Below, in pieces: positions 1 to 8,727 of a stretch of 49,412 nucleotides of DNA. The position numbers and the translations under genes are program-made. How positions within the stretch are numbered: the first letter of the stretch is position 1; each line of letters opens with the position of its first letter. The notes below the pieces were generated by a model, which saw only the letters and a program-made list of their open reading frames with translations, was not told the DNA's origin and did no database searches. Origin of the DNA: Flavobacteriales bacterium (GTDB lineage: Bacteria > Bacteroidota > Bacteroidia > CAIKAF01); NCBI GenBank assembly GCA_025451295.1, contig JANWKQ010000025.1:1-49412 (forward strand), written 5' to 3'.

Positions 1-2
1 AG

Positions 3-75
3 AGCCGGCGAGGGGATTCGAACCCGCGACCTGCTGATTACAAATCAGCTGCTCTACCAGCTGAGCTACACCGGC
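3..75 (-). tRNA. tRNA-Thr (anticodon TGT)
   Basis: Read on the minus strand this is a full cloverleaf. The acceptor stem GCCGGTG pairs with CGCCGGC with one G-U, the T arm contains GGTTCGAATCC, and the anticodon loop is TTTGTAA, giving TGT for Thr. CCA is not encoded. In many Bacteroidetes a tRNA-Thr follows rpsU-xerC-hpf and leads into further tRNAs and tuf; that continuation would lie outside the window. Confidence 0.96.
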
Positions 76-119
76 TTTTTTCTATTATTTCCAATGAACT
101 TTTCCCCCTAAAAGGGCTG

Positions 120-150
120 CAAATGTATAAAACATTTGTTGCATAACAAA
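120..150 (-). promoter_or_regulatory. Bacteroidetes-type promoter for the tRNA-Thr transcript
   Basis: On the minus strand a -33 TTTG (150-147) is followed after 19 nt by TACATTTG (127-120), an exact match to the -7 consensus TAnnTTTG. The -7 box lies 45 nt before the tRNA, so the predicted start is near position 113. It falls between hpf and the tRNA, so the tRNA transcript can be independent of hpf. Confidence 0.75.
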
Positions 151-227
151 ACAACTGTGCAAAATTCTTGAAAATAATCACAAGAAAATGAGCCTTTTGG
201 CCAATTTTTTGATAAGAAGCTAAGTCC

Positions 228-524
228 TTAGTGGGCAGGATGTTTGCCTTTGTACTTCACAACCTGCTTTCGCAGAGCCGCAAGTGAGGCATCGGTCGCT
301 TTTTCAAAGGAAGCGCCCGTTTTTTTGGCAAATAGTTCATTACCAGGTACTTTCACTATAATTTCGCTGGTTTTGTTCGCATCTACCGTGTTTTCCAATT
401 TGAGATTTACATCGACACTTACGATATGGTCGTATAGGTGGTATAATTTTTCAACTCTTTTTTTTGTGGAGGCGAGCAGTTTTTGCTCGGCATTAAAATT
501 CACATCTTTTACCTGAATATCCAT
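228..524 (-). CDS. hpf: Ribosome hibernation-promoting factor, short HPF/RaiA (S30AE) family
   Basis: The 98-residue product is a single S30AE domain. The family binds the 30S decoding region in stationary phase, blocks translation and protects idle ribosomes. The start MDIQVKDVNFNAEQKL gives the first beta strand and helix, and the basic C-terminal helix (residues 76-95, ALRKQVVKYKGK) is typical. It is the short form with no C-terminal dimerisation domain. It lies downstream of rpsU and xerC on the same strand, though 320 bp separate it from xerC, and directly before the tRNA-Thr promoter; this order is common in Bacteroidetes. The family assignment is confident; the choice between the names hpf and raiA is not settled by sequence. 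Confidence 0.9.
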   Translation of the reverse strand: MDIQVKDVNFNAEQKLLASTKKRVEKLYHLYDHIVSVDVNLKLENTVDANKTSEIIVKVPGNELFAKKTGASFEKATDASLAALRKQVVKYKGKHPAH

Positions 525-844
525 AGCTTTCCGATTTTAAGGGGGTTGAACAATACTATCATTAACGGTTAAGTTCAATAAAGTTACGTTTTGATCCAGG
601 TATTTCCAAATGATTTGAGAGATTTTTAGGATCCGATCTTTCTATAAATTGTGAGATAATCACTTAGAATTTTTTTACCCCTTTTTTTTATCCATTTTAG
701 GCTGTATGCATACCAAATATAGTTAAATAAGGTCAGGCTGTCCGGGTTAGTATCCTTTTCCAAATTGACCAAGGCTGATTACCCGTTGAAAAATACATAA
801 CCCAACATAGGATAGCAACCTAAATAAACTAACCCAAAATCGCA
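525..844. other. Intergenic region between xerC and hpf
   Basis: No credible coding sequence or RNA gene is visible. On the minus strand TATATTTG at 721-714 matches the -7 promoter box exactly, but no good -33 TTTG stands upstream. If used, it would give hpf a leader of about 180 nt. Confidence 0.4.
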
Positions 845-1729
845 CTACCCTTTCGGATGTGATTTCTTATGAATGCCTTTCAGCTTCTCAAAACTATTAT
901 GTGTATAAACTTGTGTGGCCGCCAGACTACTATGGCCCAGGATCTCTTTGATGCCATTAATGTCAGCACCATTGTTTAGCATATGTGTCGCAAAAGTGTG
1001 TCGCAAAATATGCGGGCTCTTTTTATTTACGGTGGTAACCGACTGAAGATATTTGTTGACGATATTATACACTTGTTTGGGTTGCATGCTTTTTCCCTTG
1101 CCTGTTAAAAAAAGAAGTTCCGAATCTTTCGAAAAATCCTGTTTTTCACGTATCGATAAATACTCCTTCATGGAATGCAAAAGAACAGGTATAGCGGGGA
1201 TCAACCTTTCCTTATTCCGTTTACCTAGTACTTTCACTGTTCCCTGATAAAAATCAATATCATGAATCGTCATTCCTATCAATTCCGCTTTACGCATTCC
1301 GGTAAAATAAAAAAGCTCCAGCATCATTTTGTCACGATGTCCTTCAAAATCATCGGGAAATTTCAATTGATCAAAGAGTTTGTTCATCTGCGACTCCGGA
1401 ACAAATACAGGATTTCTTTTGGGTGTTTTGGGTCCCTGGATCCCATACACCGGACTCGCTTTAATAATGTCTCGTTTTAAACAGAATTTATAGTATGAAC
1501 GAAGGGTTGAAATTTTCCGGTTAACCGATTTGGGTGTAATCTTCTGGTTCATCAAATGTACGATCCAACTTCTTATATGTTGATAGGTTACCTGGTCAAT
1601 ATCGTCCAACTGATATTGTAAACGACAAAAGACCTGAAATTGCTCCAGGTCTTTTGAATATGATAAAACAGTATGTTTTGAATATCTCTTTTCGAGTTGA
1701 AGGAAGTCTATGAAGGGTTGAATATGCAT
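845..1729 (-). CDS. xerC: Tyrosine recombinase, XerC/XerD type
   Basis: The 294-residue protein has an N-terminal SAM-like core-binding domain (about 1-85) and a C-terminal catalytic domain (about 105-290). The full tyrosine-recombinase active site is visible: R146 in TGMRKAEL, K170 in LGKRNKERL, H240 and R243 in PHILRHTFATHM, H266 in LGHSS and nucleophile Y275 in QVYTH. Length and motifs fit the Xer enzymes that resolve chromosome dimers at dif rather than a phage integrase, and no attachment site or prophage lies nearby. It follows rpsU by 31 bp on the same strand and is probably co-transcribed with it. Bacteroidetes often carry several Xer paralogues, so the C/D label is approximate. Confidence 0.9.
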   Translation of the reverse strand: MHIQPFIDFLQLEKRYSKHTVLSYSKDLEQFQVFCRLQYQLDDIDQVTYQHIRSWIVHLMNQKITPKSVNRKISTLRSYYKFCLKRDIIKASPVYGIQGPKTPKRNPVFVPESQMNKLFDQLKFPDDFEGHRDKMMLELFYFTGMRKAELIGMTIHDIDFYQGTVKVLGKRNKERLIPAIPVLLHSMKEYLSIREKQDFSKDSELLFLTGKGKSMQPKQVYNIVNKYLQSVTTVNKKSPHILRHTFATHMLNNGADINGIKEILGHSSLAATQVYTHNSFEKLKGIHKKSHPKG

Positions 1730-1760
1730 TACATATTATAACCCTGCTAAGTTATGAATA

Positions 1761-1958
1761 TTATAACTGGCCTTCTTCCCTACGAAGATTTTCGATATAG
1801 GCTGCCTTAATAATTTGTTCTCTACGACGAACAGATTTTTTGGTGAATTGCTGACGGGCACGAAGTTCTCTAACCACACCGGTTTTTTCAAACTTCTTCT
1901 TATACTTCTTCAGCGCCTTCTCGATGCTTTCTCCTTCTTTAATTGGTACTAATAACAT
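1761..1958 (-). CDS. rpsU: 30S ribosomal protein S21
   Basis: The 65-residue basic protein is a full-length S21, a small-subunit protein near the mRNA exit that helps initiation. The signature is visible: an N-terminal strand (MLLVPIKEGESIEKALKKYK), then a helical basic tail with KKSVRRREQ. The Bacteroidetes promoter upstream (TATCTTTG at 1998-1991) places the transcription start about 25-30 nt before the ATG. It is the first gene of the rpsU-xerC pair and is divergent from tRNA-Arg. Length and motifs leave little doubt. Confidence 0.96.
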   Translation of the reverse strand: MLLVPIKEGESIEKALKKYKKKFEKTGVVRELRARQQFTKKSVRRREQIIKAAYIENLRREEGQL

Positions 1959-1990
1959 AGTTTCTTTTTAATGTTTTATAAAACGGATCG

Positions 1991-1998
1991 CAAAGATA
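1991..1998 (-). promoter_or_regulatory. -7 promoter box of rpsU
   Basis: TATCTTTG on the minus strand matches TAnnTTTG exactly, 33 nt before the rpsU start codon. A near -33 element (CTTG, complement of 2018-2021) lies 19 nt further upstream. Confidence 0.65.
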
Positions 1999-2061
1999 AG
2001 CATAAACCTATAAAAACCAAGTCTTCAGGCCTTAAAAATTGGCATCTCAGGTTTTTTGGGC

Positions 2062-2069
2062 TATATTTG
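2062..2069 (+). promoter_or_regulatory. -7 promoter box of tRNA-Arg
   Basis: TATATTTG is an exact TAnnTTTG box ending 10 nt before the mature tRNA, as expected for a tRNA gene. An ATTG about 20 nt upstream could serve as the -33 element. Confidence 0.7.
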
Positions 2070-2079
2070 TGGCCTGTTT

Positions 2080-2153
2080 GGTCCCGTAGCTTAATTGGAT
2101 AGAGCACCTGACTACGGATCAGGAGGTTAGGGGTTCGACTCCCTTCGGGATCA
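2080..2153 (+). tRNA. tRNA-Arg (anticodon ACG)
   Basis: A complete cloverleaf: acceptor GGTCCCG pairs with CGGGATC, the anticodon stem is CCTGA/TCAGG with loop CTACGGA (anticodon ACG), and the T loop is TTCGACT. The discriminator base is A and CCA is not encoded. The ACG anticodon is normally edited to ICG in bacteria. Confidence 0.97.
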
Positions 2154-2158
2154 CAAAA

Positions 2159-2196
2159 TAAAACGCCAGTCCGCTCAAGGCAGACATGGCGTTTTA
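2159..2196 (+). terminator. Hairpin terminator after tRNA-Arg
   Basis: The perfect 10-bp inverted repeat TAAAACGCCA (2159-2168) / TGGCGTTTTA (2187-2196) starts 6 nt after the tRNA. The right arm ends in TTTT, fitting an intrinsic terminator. Confidence 0.75.
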
Positions 2197-2245
2197 AGTT
2201 TCTGTGTGAATCGTTGAATATTCCTGATTCGCTCCCAAAGTAGAA

Positions 2246-2638
2246 TTAATCAAATCCACAATCATCAGGTTTTCGCGGTTTAGAAGATATCCTTTTGCGG
2301 AGGTTCTCGGTATATCCATTAATACACAATAAGTTTTTATTAATTAGTACATAATAATCCGGATGATCCCAATCGATTGGTTGAAGTCCCAAATTATTCG
2401 AAACCGAGAATAGCGTATCTCCTTTCCAGTAGGTGTGAATACCTATAAATTGCTTTCCATCCATGCAATCATAAAGAATAACAGTGTCGCTTTTCACTTC
2501 AATAGAGGTATACCAACCTTTATCCCCAAATTCCCAGGTGCCTGTGAAATCTTGCTGCGTAATTTTTATCGGGCCTTTTTGTGGATGAGCCAAAATGCTG
2601 ACACTGCAAAAAAAGATCATCAAAACCAGTCCTTTCAT
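2246..2638 (-). CDS. Exported protein of unknown function, 130 residues
   Basis: I do not recognise the family. Residues 1-18 (MKGLVLMIFFCSVSILAH) look like a Sec signal peptide, so the mature protein of about 110 residues is probably periplasmic or surface-exposed. The rest looks like a small beta-rich domain, with TGTWEFGDKGWY near the start, a form seen in lipocalin-like and other small Bacteroidetes secreted proteins. Two Cys in the mature part (in YDCMDG and DDCGFD) and one in LCINGY could form a disulfide. It stands alone, divergent from purT, and no clear promoter was found. Confidence 0.65.
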   Translation of the reverse strand: MKGLVLMIFFCSVSILAHPQKGPIKITQQDFTGTWEFGDKGWYTSIEVKSDTVILYDCMDGKQFIGIHTYWKGDTLFSVSNNLGLQPIDWDHPDYYVLINKNLLCINGYTENLRKRISSKPRKPDDCGFD

Positions 2639-2702
2639 TCATTAAAGATAGAATGTTCGATAATAATATCAAATCTATATCTTCGAGCAAGAATTATTTA
2701 AC

Positions 2703-3869
2703 ATGAAGAAAATAATGCTCCTTGGCTCCGGTGAACTCGGAAAAGAATTTGTGATCGCGGTAAAAAGATTGGGCCAACATGTAATAGCCGTTGACTCATA
2801 TGAAGGAGCGCCTGCCATGCAGGTAGCAGATCAGTTTGAAGTGATCAATATGCTCGACGGAGCTGCATTGGATGCCATTGTCTCCAAACATATTCCCGAC
2901 ATTATTGTACCCGAAATAGAAGCAATCCGGACCGAAAGATTTTATGAGTATGAAAAAAATGGTATCCAGGTAGTGCCAAGTGCCAAAGCCGCCAATTTTA
3001 CCATGAACCGTAAGGCCATTCGCGATCTGGCGGCCAAAGAACTGGGAGTTAAGACCGCCAATTACCGCTACGCTACCACTTTGGATGAGCTGCGCAAATC
3101 GGTTAGCGAGGTAGGCTTACCCTGCGTAGTAAAACCTTTAATGAGTAGCAGTGGTAAAGGTCAGTCGGTGATCAAAACAGAAGCCGACATAGAGAAATCC
3201 TGGAAATACGCCGTTGAAGGAAGCCGGGGTGACATTATGGAAGTAATTGTGGAAGAATTCATCAGCTTTCATACAGAAATAACATTGCTTACGGTAACAC
3301 AAAAAAATGGTCCTACCCTATTTTGCGAACCTATTGGGCATCGACAGGAAAGAGGTGATTACCAGGAAAGCTGGCAACCGCAGTTTGTTTCACACGAACA
3401 TCTGGTTGAAGCTCAACAAATGGCTGATAAAGTTACCAAAGCACTCACCGGTTCCGGGATCTGGGGAGTAGAATTTTTTCTGGGTAATGATGGGGTTTAT
3501 TTTTCGGAATTGTCACCCCGTCCACATGATACCGGTATGGTTACTTTGGGGGGAACGCAAAACCTGAGTGAATTCGAATTACATGCCCGGGCAGTTTTAG
3601 GATTACCCATCGCTGAAATCGTTCAGGAAAAAATTGGTGCCAGCGCAGTTGTATTAGCAGATAAGGATGGGATAAACCCGACGTTTACAGGAATTGAAGA
3701 GGCTTTGACAAACACAGGAACCGATATACGTATATTTGGAAAGCCTACCACGCGACCTTACAGACGCATGGGGGTTGTACTCACCTATGGAGATCTCAGC
3801 CAGGACGTACAAGCCATCAAGAACAAGGCCATAGCCATCGCCGGGGGGATCAAAGTAATAACCGAATAA
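2703..3869 (+). CDS. purT: Formate-dependent phosphoribosylglycinamide formyltransferase
   Basis: The 388-residue ATP-grasp enzyme makes formyl-GAR from GAR, formate and ATP (purine synthesis, third step) without folate. Visible landmarks are the N-terminal Rossmann-like loop [10 protein letters not shown] (7-16), the ATP-binding loop [12 protein letters not shown] near 145-156, and the C-terminal signature [10 protein letters not shown] near 270, all characteristic of PurT rather than PurK. Length equals that of E. coli PurT. The next gene starts 11 bp downstream, so it may head the run of genes to 7.6 kb, although glycosyltransferases are not usual partners. A degenerate promoter-like TATCTTCG lies just upstream. 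Confidence 0.95.
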   Translation: MKKIMLLGSGELGKEFVIAVKRLGQHVIAVDSYEGAPAMQVADQFEVINMLDGAALDAIVSKHIPDIIVPEIEAIRTERFYEYEKNGIQVVPSAKAANFTMNRKAIRDLAAKELGVKTANYRYATTLDELRKSVSEVGLPCVVKPLMSSSGKGQSVIKTEADIEKSWKYAVEGSRGDIMEVIVEEFISFHTEITLLTVTQKNGPTLFCEPIGHRQERGDYQESWQPQFVSHEHLVEAQQMADKVTKALTGSGIWGVEFFLGNDGVYFSELSPRPHDTGMVTLGGTQNLSEFELHARAVLGLPIAEIVQEKIGASAVVLADKDGINPTFTGIEEALTNTGTDIRIFGKPTTRPYRRMGVVLTYGDLSQDVQAIKNKAIAIAGGIKVITE

Positions 3870-3880
3870 TTGTTCAGACT

Positions 3881-5503
3881 GTGAACAACCCGAGAATTTT
3901 TATACTCATATTTATCGGGATCGTTCTCGTTTATGTATGTGGTCTGCCCATCGATATTATGGATGTGGATGCGGCCCAATATGCTACCATTAGTTATGAA
4001 ATGTATGAAAGTGGTGAATATCTGCAACTCTATTGCAGGGGTTACGATTATCTCGACAAGCCTCCATTTTTATTTTGGATCAATCAGGTATTCTTTTTTA
4101 TTTTCGGTGTACACGACTGGAGCTTTAAGTTAGGTTCACTTCTTTTCATCTTGTTGGGAATTTATTCCACCTACCGTCTTGGAAAATTACTTTACAATAA
4201 AAATACAGGTCTGTTTGCAGCAGCTATCCTTGGAAGTACCCAAGCCTGGTTCCTCATCACGCAGGATATTAAAACCGATGGGATCCTCGCATCGGCCATT
4301 ATTTTTACCGTATGGCAGTGGAAGTGTTTCGCTCTTCAAAAAAAATGGGTGTATTTAATTCTCATGTCTATTGGTATGGCAATTGGCATGCTTACCAAAG
4401 GACCTATTGGTTTTATTGTTCCCTGTATGATCATGGTTACCGAAATGGCCATGAATCGACAATGGAAGATGATATTTTCCTGGAAATATCTGGTCTCTGC
4501 TGTTATTATTCTTGCCACCTTATCACCTATGCTGTATGGATTGTATTTACAATATGATCTTCATCCAGGAAAAACAGTGAGTGGGGGAATGAAAGTAGAT
4601 TCCGGTCTTCGATTTTATTTCTGGACCCAGAGTTTTGGCCGGATAACGGGAGAAAGTAAATGGGATAATAATGCCCCATTCCTTTATTTTTTACCTGAGA
4701 TCGCCTGGGCATTTTTACCCTGGAGCATCTTTCTCCTTCAATCACTCATTGCTGGTTTCAGAAAAAACTTCAGATTACATGTCATCCCCTTGGCTGGTTT
4801 TGTTCTGCCGTTTATCATGTTATCATTTAGTCAGTTTAAATTATCGCACTATATTTTTATTTGCTTTCCTTTTCTGGCTTTATTGGTCGGGAATTATATC
4901 ACCCATTTAAAGGATAATCTGTTTTCAAAAAGTCTCGTCTATTTTCTTTTTGTTATTATTCTTTCAGCAATCGGGTTTTTAGGTTTTTGTTTTGATGTTT
5001 CCTGGATGTTTACCGGAATAATTCTTGTGACGTTGATCATTGGTACTGTGCTGGTCCGAAAAAAATCAGGACATCCTATCTTCTTTACATTATTGATATG
5101 TGGAATGGGGTTGAATTTGTTTCTGAATCTCTTTGCTTACCCTGCACTCCTAACATATCAAATGGGAAGTAATGTGGGTAAAGAATATGCCAAAGAAGAA
5201 CCTGATAAAAGAATACGATTGATGGATATAGCTACCTGGTCATTCAGTGCAGAATTTTATGCAGGACGACCGGTACACAATTATGGATCCTTAGAACATT
5301 TCATGGGAGTCGAAAAAGGATTTTTTTGGTTGTATATGAATCATAAAACCTATGAGGATCTGAAAAAGACGAATGTAAAGATCATTAAGGAAAAGACGTT
5401 TGACACTTATCCGGTAACCCGTCTCAAGCCGGGATTCCTTTGGCCAGCTACCCGAAAGGACTATATTTCCAAAACACATATGGTTAAAGTATATTTACCC
5501 TAG
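3881..5503 (+). CDS. ArnT/PMT-like membrane glycosyltransferase (GT39/GT83 type)
   Basis: The 540-residue polytopic inner-membrane protein belongs to the GT-C fold. The first periplasmic loop carries DVDAAQYATISYEM followed by LDKPPFLFW, which match the acidic catalytic loop and the KPP motif of ArnT-like transferases that move a sugar from a polyprenyl-phosphate donor to lipid A, protein or glycan. About 10-12 hydrophobic segments fill residues 1-430 and a soluble tail follows. The start is a GTG 11 bp after purT; no better ATG exists. The next gene begins 2 bp after the stop. The acceptor is unknown, and placing it in a surface-glycan pathway is inference. Confidence 0.85.
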   Translation: MNNPRIFILIFIGIVLVYVCGLPIDIMDVDAAQYATISYEMYESGEYLQLYCRGYDYLDKPPFLFWINQVFFFIFGVHDWSFKLGSLLFILLGIYSTYRLGKLLYNKNTGLFAAAILGSTQAWFLITQDIKTDGILASAIIFTVWQWKCFALQKKWVYLILMSIGMAIGMLTKGPIGFIVPCMIMVTEMAMNRQWKMIFSWKYLVSAVIILATLSPMLYGLYLQYDLHPGKTVSGGMKVDSGLRFYFWTQSFGRITGESKWDNNAPFLYFLPEIAWAFLPWSIFLLQSLIAGFRKNFRLHVIPLAGFVLPFIMLSFSQFKLSHYIFICFPFLALLVGNYITHLKDNLFSKSLVYFLFVIILSAIGFLGFCFDVSWMFTGIILVTLIIGTVLVRKKSGHPIFFTLLICGMGLNLFLNLFAYPALLTYQMGSNVGKEYAKEEPDKRIRLMDIATWSFSAEFYAGRPVHNYGSLEHFMGVEKGFFWLYMNHKTYEDLKKTNVKIIKEKTFDTYPVTRLKPGFLWPATRKDYISKTHMVKVYLP

Positions 5504-5505
5504 AA

Positions 5506-6819
5506 TTGGGCTTCCTAACCAACATACTACCCTATATATATTTTTCCATAATCCTGTTTTTTTTATGGAAAAAGAATCCCTTAAAAAAATATGGGATCGC
5601 ATCCTATTGGACCGTTATCATTTTTACCCTGAAAGTAATTGCGGGAACTATTCTTTGGGCCATTTACACCTATCACTATCCTGAACGCAGCACAAGTGAT
5701 GCCTTTCGTTTTTTCGATGATGCCAAAGTAATGCATGAAGCTTTGTTCGAGGACCCGGCTAGCTATTTTAAAATGCTACTTGGTTTCGATGTAAATGACC
5801 CGGCCCTGCAAAAGTACATTGTGAGAATGTTTAACTGGGATAAGGAGTATAACTACTTTCTTTACAATGACAGCCGAACCATGTTACGTTTCAATGCCAT
5901 CTGTATGCTGTTTTCTTTTGGCAATTACCATGTTCATACGATTGTAATGAGTTTGTTTTCGTTGGTAGGGGGATTTTATTTATTCAAAGCTTTCTATCAA
6001 TTTCTGTCCGACAAAAAACATCTCCTGCTGATAGCTATATGTTGTATTCCAAGTGTTTTGTTCTATTCTTCGGGCGTACTCAAAGAGGGCATTCTAATGG
6101 CGGGTATGGGATTTTTCTTTTATGCAATTTTCTCACTCCGAACCTCCTACAAAAAACCAAAACATTGGATCTTGCTGTTGATCGGTATGCTTATTTTACT
6201 CATTATGAAGATCTATGTGCTGATGTGCCTCTTTCCTGCATTGATATATTTTATGGCTTCGTCGAAAATTTTAAAGAACAGGCCACTTATGTTTTTTATT
6301 GTGTTCAATGTATTGGTTTTTGCAGGTCTGTATCTCCTTTCCATTATTTTGCCTGATAAAAATATATTTTACATGCTTTATAAAAAGAAGGATGATTTTA
6401 CCAATGTAGCGATGCAATATGAGGCAGGATCGTTTATTACCACCCCGGATCTTATGCCCAATGCCTGGAGTTTTTTAATGTACATTCCGTTTGCAATCTA
6501 TACCGTCATCATGCGACCCTATTTATGGGAGGCGGGATCTGCTCTTGTAAAATTCGCGGCAATCGAAAATATCATCTTGTTGTTTTGGATGATCCTTCCT
6601 TTTTTTGCCTGGAAAAAGAAAACCATAGAAGAAAAGAGGGTTACTTATTTCCTGATCACTTTTATTTTTTACTTATATATTCTCATCGGTTTCACAACAC
6701 CGGTATTGGGTGCTCTTAGCCGGTATAAAGTTCCTGCCCTGCCCTTTTTATTAATTATATGTTTGCTGATGATTGATTCGGCAAGATTAAAAAAATTCAT
6801 TCCCTTCAAAAATCTATGA
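5506..6819 (+). CDS. Polytopic membrane protein, possibly glycan-related
   Basis: The 437-residue protein has about ten predicted membrane segments separated by short loops. A larger extracytoplasmic loop lies near residues 60-130, rich in acidic and aromatic residues (STSDAFRFFDDAKVMHEAL). This layout resembles GT-C transferases or O-antigen-polymerase-like proteins, but I see no decisive motif, so no function is assigned. It starts with TTG only 2 bp after the upstream glycosyltransferase and overlaps the next gene by 4 bp (ATGA), so translation is probably coupled across the three genes. The acidic loop DAFRFFDDAK is where a GT-C enzyme would keep its catalytic Asp. Confidence 0.75.
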   Translation: MGFLTNILPYIYFSIILFFLWKKNPLKKYGIASYWTVIIFTLKVIAGTILWAIYTYHYPERSTSDAFRFFDDAKVMHEALFEDPASYFKMLLGFDVNDPALQKYIVRMFNWDKEYNYFLYNDSRTMLRFNAICMLFSFGNYHVHTIVMSLFSLVGGFYLFKAFYQFLSDKKHLLLIAICCIPSVLFYSSGVLKEGILMAGMGFFFYAIFSLRTSYKKPKHWILLLIGMLILLIMKIYVLMCLFPALIYFMASSKILKNRPLMFFIVFNVLVFAGLYLLSIILPDKNIFYMLYKKKDDFTNVAMQYEAGSFITTPDLMPNAWSFLMYIPFAIYTVIMRPYLWEAGSALVKFAAIENIILLFWMILPFFAWKKKTIEEKRVTYFLITFIFYLYILIGFTTPVLGALSRYKVPALPFLLIICLLMIDSARLKKFIPFKNL

Positions 6820-7586
6820 CCACAAAAAAAATAGCCCTTGTAACCGGAGCGACTTCCGGAATTGGAAAGGCAACTGCCCTTTTACTCGCCCAACATGGTT
6901 ATGACGTCATCATTACCGGTAGAAGAAAAGAAAGACTTGAAGCATTCCAAAAAGATTTAGCACAACATACAGATGTGATTTCCCTTTGCTTTGATGTAAG
7001 GGAAAAAGAAGAAGTCTTTAAGGCCATCACTTCACTGGAAGGAAAATGGAAGAATATTGATGCACTCATTAATAATGCCGGGCTCGCAGTGGGCCTTGGT
7101 CCTGTTCACGAAGGAGTGATCGATGACTGGGACCGAATGATCGATACCAATATCAAAGGTGTACTGTACATGCTTAAAGCGGTGAGCCCTTTAATGATCG
7201 CCAGAAATAGTGGTCATATTATCAATATCAGTTCAATTGCCGGTAAAGAGGTGTATTTAAACGGAAATGTATATTGCGGTACCAAACATGCGTTGGATAG
7301 TATTACGGGCTCCATACGTATGGAGCTCTTACCACATTATATTCGTGTAACTTCTATTAATCCGGGTATGGTGGAGACTGAATTCTCCCTGGTACGTTTT
7401 AAAGGAGATGAAGAAAGAGCAGATAATGTCTATAAAAATGTGGATCCCCTGAAATCAGAAGACATTGCGGATCTTATTTTATATTGCCTGAATTGTCCGC
7501 CGCATATGAATCTCCATGATGTTGTGGTTATGCCAAGTGCACAGGCTAGCGTAAGAATGCTGAGAAAAAAAGACGGAACCATTTGA
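6816..7586 (+). CDS. Short-chain dehydrogenase/reductase, YdfG-like
   Basis: The 256-residue classical SDR has the cofactor loop TGATSGIG (residues 10-17), the NNAG motif (86-89), a catalytic Ser in INISSIAG and the active-site YxxxK in YCGTKHAL. An Arg pair after the second strand (TGRRKERL) points to NADP(H). The closest recognised type is the YdfG / 3-hydroxy-acid dehydrogenase group, which oxidises serine-like and 3-hydroxy acids; the real substrate is not fixed by sequence. The start codon overlaps the stop of the upstream membrane protein by 4 bp, so it belongs to that run even though the pathway link is unclear. Confidence 0.9.
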   Translation: MTTKKIALVTGATSGIGKATALLLAQHGYDVIITGRRKERLEAFQKDLAQHTDVISLCFDVREKEEVFKAITSLEGKWKNIDALINNAGLAVGLGPVHEGVIDDWDRMIDTNIKGVLYMLKAVSPLMIARNSGHIINISSIAGKEVYLNGNVYCGTKHALDSITGSIRMELLPHYIRVTSINPGMVETEFSLVRFKGDEERADNVYKNVDPLKSEDIADLILYCLNCPPHMNLHDVVVMPSAQASVRMLRKKDGTI

Positions 7587-7609
7587 TTTAGGATTCTGGA
7601 TTTATGGAT

Positions 7610-7927
7610 TTATTCCTGCAAAATTTCCAGCCGGCAATGTACTTCTTCTGAATAAGAAAGATCTTTGGGTTTTTCGATCATTACTTCCATCCGATAGTAA
7701 GATCTTTTTAAATAAGCTGCTGAGTTTTGAAAACTTACTTCATCCATTAATGGTATTGTTTCGCTCAATCCGTCGGTAGTCGAAAACTCAATCATTAAAG
7801 AAATATTAGAAGAAAGGTTGATCACTTTTATGTCATCATCAGGTCGAATGGTTATAAGTCCGGTGGTAGGTTTTTCGCGTGTTAGCCTGAAAAATTTCAT
7901 CCCCGTAAATGTATGAACTTCGGCCAA
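7610..7927 (-). CDS. Hypothetical protein, about 100 residues
   Basis: I do not recognise this protein. It has no signal peptide or membrane segment and looks like an all-beta domain of alternating hydrophobic and polar residues (VINLSSNISLMIEFS; YYRMEVMIEKP). The 105-residue version starts with TTG at 7927. An ATG at 7900 gives 96 residues beginning MKFFRLTREK and is equally plausible. It converges with the SDR gene and ends 24 bp from it. Codon use looks like that of its neighbours. A small cytoplasmic protein is all that can be claimed. Confidence 0.55.
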   Translation of the reverse strand: MAEVHTFTGMKFFRLTREKPTTGLITIRPDDDIKVINLSSNISLMIEFSTTDGLSETIPLMDEVSFQNSAAYLKRSYYRMEVMIEKPKDLSYSEEVHCRLEILQE

Positions 7928-8254
7928 ATTATCAATAACCCCGTTACTTAAATCGGGATCGACATCATGTAGGTTTTGAACCCATTTTGTCCATAGAAAA
8001 TTTAATTATTCTTTAACTGGTTTTATCCATCCGAACTATCTACATTCGAGTTTAAGATACTAATGGCGAGATTGATTTTTTATCAACAGACCCAAGTTAA
8101 AAGCAGCCATTAAACACAGTTTCACCCTAACCGGCACTGATCTTTTGCCAACCTTATTTTTTTAGAAGTTCTATTTCTTAGTTAGGATAAAATATTAAAC
8201 CGCTTCCCTAATAATTAGTAAAAAGAACAGGTTTAACTAATTAAATATTGGGTT
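7928..8254. other. AT-rich intergenic region upstream of the globin gene
   Basis: This 327-bp gap between divergent genes has no coding sequence that I trust and no exact TAnnTTTG box. It contains the imperfect dyad TTGAT-N5-ATCAA (8072-8086), which is one base too wide for a standard FNR/CRP operator. Confidence 0.3.
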
Positions 8255-8671
8255 ATGATTGATCAGGAAATTCAAATTGTACAAAATACCTGGTATGATG
8301 TTACAAAAAATGAGGACCCAAAGATTGGTGTTCTCTTTTATACCAGATTATTTGAGGAAGCCCCCCGTTTAAAGATCATTTTTAAGAATGACATAACTAT
8401 TCATGGAAAAAGATTTGAGAGTATGATGAACTATCTGGTTAACAAATTAAATAATTCGAATGTAATCCATGAGGCCCGTTCGTTGGGAAGAAAATATGCA
8501 GAATATGGAATTACCACCGAACATTATGACCATATCAAAGAAGCCCTTTTCTGGGCATTAAGAACAAAGCTCCGTGAAAAATGGACCCCGGATGTAATGG
8601 TATCATGGATATGGTTTTATTCTACGCTCAGCTGTATCATGAAAGATGCCGGAAGGGAAAAACCGGCTTAG
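8255..8671 (+). CDS. Single-domain globin with Tyr at the proximal heme position
   Basis: The 138-residue protein has the helical globin fold of the flavohemoglobin/neuroglobin class with no reductase domain. Phe43 sits at the CD1 position (LKIIFKND) and His50 at the distal E7 position (TIHGKRF). The F helix reads LGRKYAEYGITTEHYDHI, where relatives have LGRKHxxxG with the proximal His. Here that residue is Tyr81 (TAT, one base from CAT). Heme binding may therefore be altered or lost, or use Tyr or a nearby His (H90, H93). No partner reductase is adjacent and the next gene encodes an unrelated secreted protein. Family is confident; heme chemistry is not. Confidence 0.82.
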   Translation: MIDQEIQIVQNTWYDVTKNEDPKIGVLFYTRLFEEAPRLKIIFKNDITIHGKRFESMMNYLVNKLNNSNVIHEARSLGRKYAEYGITTEHYDHIKEALFWALRTKLREKWTPDVMVSWIWFYSTLSCIMKDAGREKPA

Positions 8672-8727
8672 ACCTTCCGTATTTAAGTGATTTTTTGTAT
8701 TTTAGCCCTAACCAAATCACTCGTGTC

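Noticed and set aside
845-1729. XerC gene as a phage or integrative-element integrase
   Set aside because: It sits in the conserved rpsU-xerC-hpf order with no attachment repeats, excisionase or phage genes nearby.
8072-8086. FNR/CRP-like operator upstream of the globin gene
   Set aside because: The half-sites TTGAT and ATCAA are separated by five bases instead of four, and poly-T spacers are common in this AT-rich region.
8581-8727. N-terminal extension of the propeller protein overlapping the globin gene
   Set aside because: The extension lies in another frame inside the globin gene; the ATG at 8728 starts a clean signal peptide.
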